This document shows, piece after piece, positions 6,463-11,480 of a stretch of 11,480 bases of DNA (positions are counted from its first letter, which is position 1; each line of letters opens with the position of its first letter). A model generated the notes under the pieces. The model was given only the letters and a program-made list of their open reading frames with translations, made no database searches and had not been told where the DNA came from. The position numbers and the translations under genes are program-made. Source of the DNA: JAGLCY01 sp965363725 (lineage in GTDB: Bacteria > Krumholzibacteriota > Krumholzibacteriia > LZORAL124-64-63); NCBI GenBank assembly GCA_965363725.1, contig CBDTUS010000118.1, forward strand, positions 1 through 11,480, written 5' to 3'.

Positions 6463-7060
6463 GGCGTTGGGGGATCAGACTTTTCGGCGGTGCCGTCCAG
6501 GATCTTCAGGATTTCCCCCGGGGGTTCCGCCGTGGATGCCCATCCGCAGAAGGGTGGGCCAATCCGTGCCTTTCGGAATGCGCCCGCATAAGCGATCGGT
6601 CAGGAAGTGCGTCAGGCCGTCGGGCAGATAGTTGATTAGCGGAAGCCCCGTGGTGTGGCCCTTGATGGGGAAATATCGATGGGGCGTCAAGCTCGATTCC
6701 CGTGATGATCGCCCCGGGCAGCAAGCGGGAGACGATAGCCGTCGAGGCGCCGCAGCCACACCCGAAATCCAGGACCCGCTTGCCGCGAAAATCGCCCGAA
6801 TCGATGAACCCCAGCACATCATGACGGAAGTCGTTCTCCACGTAGCGGGGATCTTCGTCGCGCTGAAGCTCGTCGCACAACCAGGCGGGTCCCTTCACTT
6901 CGAGAATGGCGGCGACCAGCTCGGAAGGATAGGACGTCGTCTAGACCGGTCCGGTGACAAAGGCCTTCGGGTCAGCCATGATGACACGCACCAGCCGACG
7001 CCCATTGCCCGTCGGTTCGATTTCCACGCGTCCGTTCTCGTGCTGAAGAGCCTGCGTCAT
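6459..7060 (-). pseudogene. Class I SAM-dependent methyltransferase pseudogene with three lesions
   Basis: Read on the minus strand from ATG at 7060, the protein begins MTQALQHENGRVEIEP and runs to KAFVTGPV. An in-frame TAG follows at 6943-6941, after which the same frame continues TTSYPSELVAAILEVKGP, WLCDELQRDEDPRYVE and the SAM motif RVLDFGCGCGAS to GIELDA. The reading then jumps to another frame at about 6683-6690 and resumes at TPHRYFPIKGHTTGLPLI, NYLPDGLTHFL and GTDWPTLLRMGIHGG. Family members of this kind have roughly 70-80 residues between those parts (strands 3-5), so a large deletion has occurred. A third lesion, an extra base in the 5C/5G run at 6515-6524, shifts the end; removing it gives GTPGEILKILDGT to a TAA at 6461-6459. 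The length and motif recollections are from family knowledge; the frames and stop are read directly. Confidence 0.85.
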
Positions 7061-7202
7061 GGTGAGGATACAACTTCCCGGTGATTGATTTACCCTGATC
7101 CCGATTCCCGGACATGATACACTTCCTGTTGGACCACGATTAATCAAAAGTGTCCGCGTGTTTGGGTGACCAATCGCATCGGGTTGGGGAAGAGGGCCGT
7201 GA
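7061..7202. other. Gap between divergent genes, no clear promoter
   Basis: 142 bases between the start of the broken methyltransferase and the lipoprotein ATG. It contains an 8-bp palindrome GATTAATC at 7138-7145 and AT-richer patches, but no convincing -35/-10 pair on either strand. A GGGGAAGAGGG purine stretch just before 7203 serves as the ribosome binding site of the lipoprotein. Confidence 0.3.
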
Positions 7203-7703
7203 ATGGTTTTCAATCGACTGTCTTCCTTGTTCCTGGCGTCTGCCTGGTGCTCACTTGTGTTGGCGGTGGCATTGGTCGGTTGCACCACCACCGAAGAACC
7301 GGAACCCGTACCCGCCTACCACCATGATTACATTAAAGTGCTGGCCGTACCGGTAGACACCGACACGGTGTTGATGATGGTGGGGACGAGCCTGAGTTAT
7401 TCCGGGAACCTCGACACCACCACGGTTCACATAGACACCGCCCCCTCGGAAGATGAATTGCTGAGGCTGGAAATACAGGTATTGGGCATGACCTACGACC
7501 GCAACAGGTTGGCGGTCCTGGACTATCGGTGGAACGGTGACACACTTCAGGTTTGGTGCGGATACCACCAACCCAGGTCCTGGGAACCGGGGGCCGGATC
7601 CGAAAAGACCAGCTATCCGGAGCCCTGGTTCATGCCTGGGCGGGTGGATGTCAAACTGCCTGCGGGAGTCGGGGTCCGGTATCTGGGGCGGTGGTTCGAA
7701 TAG
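7203..7703 (+). CDS. Small lipoprotein of unknown function
   Basis: 166 residues. The signal peptide (MVFNRL, then a hydrophobic stretch to 26) ends in the lipobox L-V-G-C with C27 as the lipid anchor, followed by TTTEEPEPVP, a typical flexible linker; the lack of Asp at +2 favours the outer membrane. The remainder has alternating short hydrophobic strands (YIKVLAVPVDTDTVLMMVG, VHIDTAP, LQVWCGYHQP, VDVKLPAGVGVRYL), suggesting a beta-sandwich. No family recognised. The purine-rich site GGGGAAGAGGG lies about 7 bases upstream of ATG 7203. It precedes the large ATPase gene on the same strand with a 160-base gap, so shared transcription is possible but not shown. Confidence 0.75.
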   Translation: MVFNRLSSLFLASAWCSLVLAVALVGCTTTEEPEPVPAYHHDYIKVLAVPVDTDTVLMMVGTSLSYSGNLDTTTVHIDTAPSEDELLRLEIQVLGMTYDRNRLAVLDYRWNGDTLQVWCGYHQPRSWEPGAGSEKTSYPEPWFMPGRVDVKLPAGVGVRYLGRWFE

Positions 7704-7863
7704 AGGCCGGAATGGGCTGATGTTGCTCCATTGGGGGGGTAAAGCGAATAACAAGGGCTTGCATCCATTATTGGGGTCTGTCACGGTCATGTAAGAGATG
7801 ATTTCCTGGCCAGTCCATTTTTTCAGGTGAAACCAACGTCCTCTGCCGGACGGAGATCTGCCC
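7704..7863. other. Leader region of the large AAA+ gene
   Basis: 160 bases with no coding potential that I trust. A GGAG lies at 7852-7855, 8 bases before ATG 7864. Two similar G-rich words (TCCATTGGGG near 7729 and TCCATTATTGGGG near 7764) occur, but I see no terminator after the lipoprotein gene and no clear promoter. Confidence 0.25.
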
Positions 7864-10800
7864 ATGGCGATCGGTGAATTTTTCAAACGCCTTTTCAGCG
7901 GTTCAGCCAGGCCGCCACCGGTCCCGACCATCGACAAAGACGCCCAGCTGGCGAAGGTGAAGGAGTTGGCCGCGGTCGTCGACGAGTATATCGAGGATCT
8001 GGGTTCACCTGCCGTCCTTCTGGAAGATTCCGATTTCAACCGTGGAGTCGACCTTCTGGCCGCCCCGTGCTTTACCAACCGTGAGCTCCTGGAACTCAGC
8101 GACACGCCCTCGGATGCCATCTGGCAGATGGGCGTCGTCGCGGTCGGCGGGCGTGATCCCGACCCCGACCTGGTCGACCCCCTGTTTTCCCTGTTCGAAG
8201 AGGGCTGGCCCTGGCAAAAATTCTTCGTGATGAACGCCCTGCTGGTACATGCCCCCATCGACCGATCACTGGCAGGGGAATTCCTTTTCCGCTATCTCCG
8301 GTACGACGGACCCCAGCTGGCCTACCTGTTCAAGATCACCGCACCTGTCCTGAAGCAGCGTTCACAGGAGGGGGAAAAGCCCACCTTCGGGCCTCTGCTG
8401 AACAAGCTGGACTCGGCCAGGTCAGAGGGGTTGAAATCTACCCTGAAGGCCGCCCTCGAATCACCTCTGAAGGTGATGATCCAGCCGCTGTTGACCGAGT
8501 TCGATGCCTGGCGGACGTCCTTTGTCGACCGCGACGTCCTCGAGGAGATCGGCGTGATCTGGGATGGCCGTTCAGGCGCACGCCCCACGGTGCTGGACCA
8601 TTCCCAACAGGAGACCGCGGTCCGGGACGTAGTACGATCCCTGGACCAGAGCCCGCCCCGATCCGTCCTGATCATCGGGGAACACGGAGTGGGGAAAACC
8701 GCGGTGATGAGAAAAGTGGGGGAGGTGCTTGGGGAACGTGGCTGGTTGATTTTCGAGGCGTCCGGAGCCGATCTTATTGCGGGGCAGAGCTACATCGGGG
8801 AGTTCGAGGCGAGGATCAAGAACCTGGTTGCCCAGATCGGCGGCGGCCGCCGCGTACTCTGGTATATACCCGATTTTCACACCCTCGCTTGGATCGGTAA
8901 AACCTCGCAGTCCAACAGCGGTGCTCTGGACCTCGTCTATCCCCACCTGGAATCCGGAAACATCATGGTCGTGGGCGAAATGACCGATTCCGCCTACCAG
9001 CAGATCGTGCAATCCAAACCCCGGTTGTCGACCACTTGTGAGACCTGCCGGATTTCGCCTCTGGGGGAACAGGAAACGCTGGATTTGGCCGCCACCTGGG
9101 CGGCCGCGGTCCAACCGGAGGGTGAACCACCGCTGCTGTCCGAGGCCACTCTCCAGGAAGCCTGGTTGCTGGCCCGCCAGTATCTGCGAGATCGCGAAGC
9201 GCCCGGCTGTCTTCTGGAATTTTTGGATCTTACCCGGAAAGCACTGGCCGCAGAGCCTGGGGCAATGGTCAGCATCACCCGTGACGACCTGATCACCACC
9301 TTGACGGCCATTACGAGTCTGCCGCGCCAGATCCTGGATGACCGCCAGGTACTGGATCCGGAAAACCTGCGGTCGTTTTTCGATCAACGGATTCTGGGCC
9401 AGCCGGAAGCGGTGGGATGCCTGATCGAGCGCATCACACTGATCAAGGCGGGCCTGACGGATCCGTCTCGGCCCCAGGGTGTCTTCCTGTTCGCCGGACC
9501 CACGGGCACCGGCAAGACAGAGATCGCCAAAGCCCTGGCGACCTTCCTGTTCGGTTCCGAAGACCGCCTTCTGCGCTACGACATGAGTGAATTTCAAACC
9601 CCGGACAGCCAGGAGCGACTGATCGGGGATGGTCAGCACCTGGACCGGGAATCGATGGCCCTGAAGATCCGCAAGCAACCCTTTTCGGTCATTCTGTTGG
9701 ATGAATTCGAAAAGGCTCACCCCAGGGTGTGGGACCTGTTCCTGCAGGTTTTTGACGACGGCCGGATGACCGACCCCATGGGCCGGACATCTGATTTTCG
9801 CCACGCCATCATCATCCTCACTTCGAACCTGGGCGGGCAGGCGGCCACGGGTGCGGGATTGGGATTCGACCAGAGCGGGCAGGGCTTCCGGTCCACCGAG
9901 GTGGACCGTGCAGTGAGCAAGGCGTTCCGGCCGGAGTTCGTCAACCGACTGGACCGCGTGGTGGTTTTTCGGCCCTTCACCCGTGACATCATGCGGAAGA
10001 TCCTGGAGAAGGAGCTGCGCGATGTCCAGGAACGCCGGGGTTTGCGCAATCGCAACTGGGCGGTGGTCTGGGAGGACTCGGCCCTGGAGTTCCTGCTGGA
10101 CAAGGGTTTCAGCCCCACTCTGGGCGCCCGGCCGTTGAAGCGGGCCGTGGAGCAGTATCTGCTGACGCCGCTGGCGGACATCATCGTCAAAGGGACCTAT
10201 CCGGCTGGAGACCAGTTCCTCTACATTCAGACCCGGGACGACGGCCTGGCAGTTGACTTCATTGATCCGGACGCCGCTGAAGAGCCCCCTGAAGAAAATC
10301 GGAGCGACCTGGAAAATGAAGCCGGTGCGGAGCAAGACCCTGCTTGTCGCCCCTGCCCGGCGGCCATCGCGTTGAGCCCAGCCGGAACGCCCGCGGAACT
10401 GGAAATTCTCCTGGCCCATTGGCGGGAGCTTCAGGACCGGCTCGATTCACCGGCCTGGAAGGACGCCAAGAGCCTGGCCCTTTCGATGACCTCGGTCTCC
10501 GATTTCTGGTCTTCACCCGAGCGGCATGCGGTGCTGGGAGAGGTGGAATATCGGGAACGCGTGGAGACCGGTCAGGAATCCCTGGGCAGTCTCTTGATGA
10601 AGATCGCTCCACCGGGATCCGGCCCGAAGGACCGCTATCCCCGCAAGCTGGTGGGCCAAGCTGCCGATCGCCTCTACCTCCTGGAACGGGCTTGCCGGTC
10701 CCTGGAAAATCGATCGCCCTGGGAAGCGTTCGTACATATTTCGGACAAACAGGGACCCATGGAGCGCGGTGATTTCGATGGTGACTGGGTCGGCAGTCTG

Positions 10801-11268
10801 GGGGATATGTATCTCAATTGGGGGCGGCGGCGAAAGATGCGGATCCAGGTTCTGGCAGATGCGCCGCAGGATGCAGGGCGTCATCGGGCGCTCATGCTGG
10901 GGGTTTCCGGATATGCGGCGTTCGACATCCTGAATCCGGAAACAGGATTGCATGTCTGGGAACAGCCTGAACGGGGCCGCGAAAAATCTTCCTCTCAGCA
11001 AAAGGCCCTGGTCAGGGTCGCGTTCATGCCTGAGGACAAGGTCGCCGAAGAGCCGGCGGATCTTCTGGCGATCGGGCGCGAAGTCCTGGCCGTCCCCATG
11101 AAGGGGGCGCCTGCCCTGGTGCGGACCTACCGTGAATTACCCGATCCCCTGGTGAGAGATCGGATTCGGGGTTGGCGTTCGGGCCGGTTGGAGCGGGTCC
11201 TTGGCGGCGACTTCGATCTGCTGGGCGCGTGCGCGGAACACGACGCCGGGGCGAGTTCAGATCGATAA
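7864..11268 (+). CDS. Double-AAA+ Clp/Hsp100-type ATPase fused to a GGQ-less release-factor-2-like domain
   Basis: 1134 residues. Hsp100 proteins thread substrates through stacked AAA+ rings. Residues 1-224 are helical, without Clp-N repeats. D1 (about 225-395): Walker A GEHGVGKT (272-279) and pore-loop SYIGEFEAR with Y310 are kept, but Walker B reads YIPDFHT where ClpB has FIDELHT, and the ERRF arginine-finger site reads STTC. D2 (about 500-795): Walker A GPTGTGKT (545-552), Walker B VILLDE (D613, E614), sensor 1 TSN655, arginine finger R695 (EFVNRLD) and sensor 2 GAR756P are all kept; the GYVG pore loop is missing. There is no M-domain coiled coil between the rings. An acidic linker (800-840) leads to an RF2-like module: PCRF region (SDFWSSPERHAVLGEVE, 878-894), AFVHIS and MYLNWGRRRKMRIQVL matching RF domain 2, ETGLHVW like RF2 ETGVHRL, and a C-terminal VRTYRELPD...SGRLERVLGGDFD matching the RF tail. 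The GGQ domain and SPF tripeptide are absent. A ribosome-directed unfoldase is inferred. Confidence 0.85.
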   Translation: MAIGEFFKRLFSGSARPPPVPTIDKDAQLAKVKELAAVVDEYIEDLGSPAVLLEDSDFNRGVDLLAAPCFTNRELLELSDTPSDAIWQMGVVAVGGRDPDPDLVDPLFSLFEEGWPWQKFFVMNALLVHAPIDRSLAGEFLFRYLRYDGPQLAYLFKITAPVLKQRSQEGEKPTFGPLLNKLDSARSEGLKSTLKAALESPLKVMIQPLLTEFDAWRTSFVDRDVLEEIGVIWDGRSGARPTVLDHSQQETAVRDVVRSLDQSPPRSVLIIGEHGVGKTAVMRKVGEVLGERGWLIFEASGADLIAGQSYIGEFEARIKNLVAQIGGGRRVLWYIPDFHTLAWIGKTSQSNSGALDLVYPHLESGNIMVVGEMTDSAYQQIVQSKPRLSTTCETCRISPLGEQETLDLAATWAAAVQPEGEPPLLSEATLQEAWLLARQYLRDREAPGCLLEFLDLTRKALAAEPGAMVSITRDDLITTLTAITSLPRQILDDRQVLDPENLRSFFDQRILGQPEAVGCLIERITLIKAGLTDPSRPQGVFLFAGPTGTGKTEIAKALATFLFGSEDRLLRYDMSEFQTPDSQERLIGDGQHLDRESMALKIRKQPFSVILLDEFEKAHPRVWDLFLQVFDDGRMTDPMGRTSDFRHAIIILTSNLGGQAATGAGLGFDQSGQGFRSTEVDRAVSKAFRPEFVNRLDRVVVFRPFTRDIMRKILEKELRDVQERRGLRNRNWAVVWEDSALEFLLDKGFSPTLGARPLKRAVEQYLLTPLADIIVKGTYPAGDQFLYIQTRDDGLAVDFIDPDAAEEPPEENRSDLENEAGAEQDPACRPCPAAIALSPAGTPAELEILLAHWRELQDRLDSPAWKDAKSLALSMTSVSDFWSSPERHAVLGEVEYRERVETGQESLGSLLMKIAPPGSGPKDRYPRKLVGQAADRLYLLERACRSLENRSPWEAFVHISDKQGPMERGDFDGDWVGSLGDMYLNWGRRRKMRIQVLADAPQDAGRHRALMLGVSGYAAFDILNPETGLHVWEQPERGREKSSSQQKALVRVAFMPEDKVAEEPADLLAIGREVLAVPMKGAPALVRTYRELPDPLVRDRIRGWRSGRLERVLGGDFDLLGACAEHDAGASSDR

Positions 11269-11294
11269 GTTGTGCCTTTGAAATTGTGTTTTTC

Positions 11295-11332
11295 CTAACC
11301 TGGAATGTTCACGGGACATGAATGTTGGTTAG
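11295..11332. repeat. Imperfect inverted repeat downstream of the AAA+ gene
   Basis: CTAACC (11295-11300) pairs with GGTTAG (11327-11332). Inside, TGTTC-ACG-GGACA can form a 5-bp hairpin with one G·T pair. It lies 26 bases after the stop of the AAA+ gene. The T-run (TTTTT) is before rather than after the stem, so it is not a standard terminator for the + strand. Confidence 0.3.
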
Positions 11333-11478
11333 TAAGCCATCTTCAACTCGTGACCCAGGTTCTTCGAAAATGCCCTGGTGGAAACCACTCTGTCATAGTA
11401 CATCGACCACCGAGGCGGGAGCTCACATCTGGTCCGAAATATCCTTTTCCCCAACAAATCCACGATCTTGACTGGGCC
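11329..11478 (-). CDS. Possible C-terminal end of a gene cut by the window edge
   Basis: On the minus strand one frame is open from the window edge to a TAA at 11331-11329, giving 49 residues beginning GPVKIVDLLGKRIFRTRC and ending in NLGHELKMAY. It would be convergent with the AAA+ gene. The peptide is basic, with no motif I recognise. A 150-base open frame can occur by chance, so the support is weak. Confidence 0.25.
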   Translation of the reverse strand, partial: GPVKIVDLLGKRIFRTRCELPPRWSMYYDRVVSTRAFSKNLGHELKMAY

Positions 11479-11480
11479 GT

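Noticed and set aside
6941..6943. Recoding of the in-frame TAG in the minus-strand methyltransferase (for example pyrrolysine)
   Set aside because: The same gene also has a large deletion and a frameshift, so plain inactivation is simpler, and no recoding signal is visible.
6632..7084. 150-residue plus-strand frame between the Cys-rich protein and the lipoprotein
   Set aside because: It is the antisense of the methyltransferase pseudogene, whose SAM motif and family signatures read clearly on the minus strand.
7251..8258. 335-residue minus-strand frame spanning the lipoprotein, the gap and the start of the AAA+ gene
   Set aside because: It runs antisense across two well-supported genes, shows no domain, and has a serine/arginine-rich shadow-type composition.
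9832..9840. A GGQ tripeptide (residues 657-659) in the AAA+ protein, as in release factors
   Set aside because: It lies in D2 directly after sensor 1 (TSNL), not in the release-factor-like module, and the surrounding residues are ordinary AAA+ sequence. It is a coincidence and cannot be the hydrolysis motif.
8572..10419. 615-residue open frame on the minus strand opposite the AAA+ gene
   Set aside because: Long antisense frames are common opposite high-GC genes. The predicted protein is low in structure, rich in R, Q, G and H, and the plus-strand frame has full AAA+ and RF-like motifs.

Overview
The window looks like chromosomal DNA of a Gram-negative, probably uncultured bacterium. The evidence is two N-terminal lipobox signal peptides, two Sec signal peptides, moderately high GC in most genes and strong GGAGG-type ribosome binding sites. 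The mix of genes (STAS regulator, secreted glycosidase-like protein, Cys-rich secreted protein, odd Hsp100 ATPase) would fit a deep-branching FCB-type or deltaproteobacterium-like lineage. That placement is a guess and no marker gene fixes it. No tRNA, rRNA, CRISPR array, transposase or integrase is visible.

Layout, left to right. At 155-444 (+) lies a STAS-domain anti-sigma-factor antagonist whose N-terminal half has lost a segment with a frame change. It overlaps (ATGA) the start of a secreted GH2-like TIM-barrel glycosidase (441-2222). A short gap with a candidate terminator precedes a TTG-started NAD(P)-binding epimerase-like SDR protein (2370-3344). Next come an AT-richer lipoprotein (3470-4171) and a SAM methyltransferase (4168-4752) joined by a TTGA stop/start overlap, a VOC/glyoxalase-fold gene broken by a one-base deletion (4907-5277), and a small membrane-anchored HEAT-repeat protein (5294-5710). 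A gap rich in inverted repeats leads to a Cys-rich secreted protein (5938-6462). On the minus strand, 6459-7060 is a methyltransferase pseudogene with three independent lesions: a nonsense codon, a large internal deletion and a +1 frameshift. A lipoprotein of unknown function follows (7203-7703).

The right third (7864-11268) is one very large gene and the most interesting object here. It encodes a 1134-residue double-AAA+ ATPase of the ClpA/B/C type fused to a C-terminal module that reads like class-I peptide-release factor RF2 with the GGQ (peptidyl-tRNA hydrolysis) domain cut out and the SPF-type stop-codon tripeptide missing. The first ATPase ring has an intact Walker A motif and pore tyrosine, but its Walker B and arginine-finger positions are changed. 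The second ring has all catalytic motifs but no GYVG pore loop. A [LIV]-G-F tripeptide sits where ClpP-binding loops lie. The simplest reading is an unfoldase targeted to ribosomes, or to something ribosome-like, through a non-hydrolysing release-factor mimic; this is inference.

A second theme is decay. Three genes (STAS, VOC, minus-strand methyltransferase) are damaged within about 7 kb while the genes between them look intact. Single-base lesions in short homopolymer runs could be sequencing errors, but the two larger deletions and the TAG codon are not typical of that. The last 200 bases hold an imperfect inverted repeat and possibly the C-terminal end of a minus-strand gene cut by the window edge.
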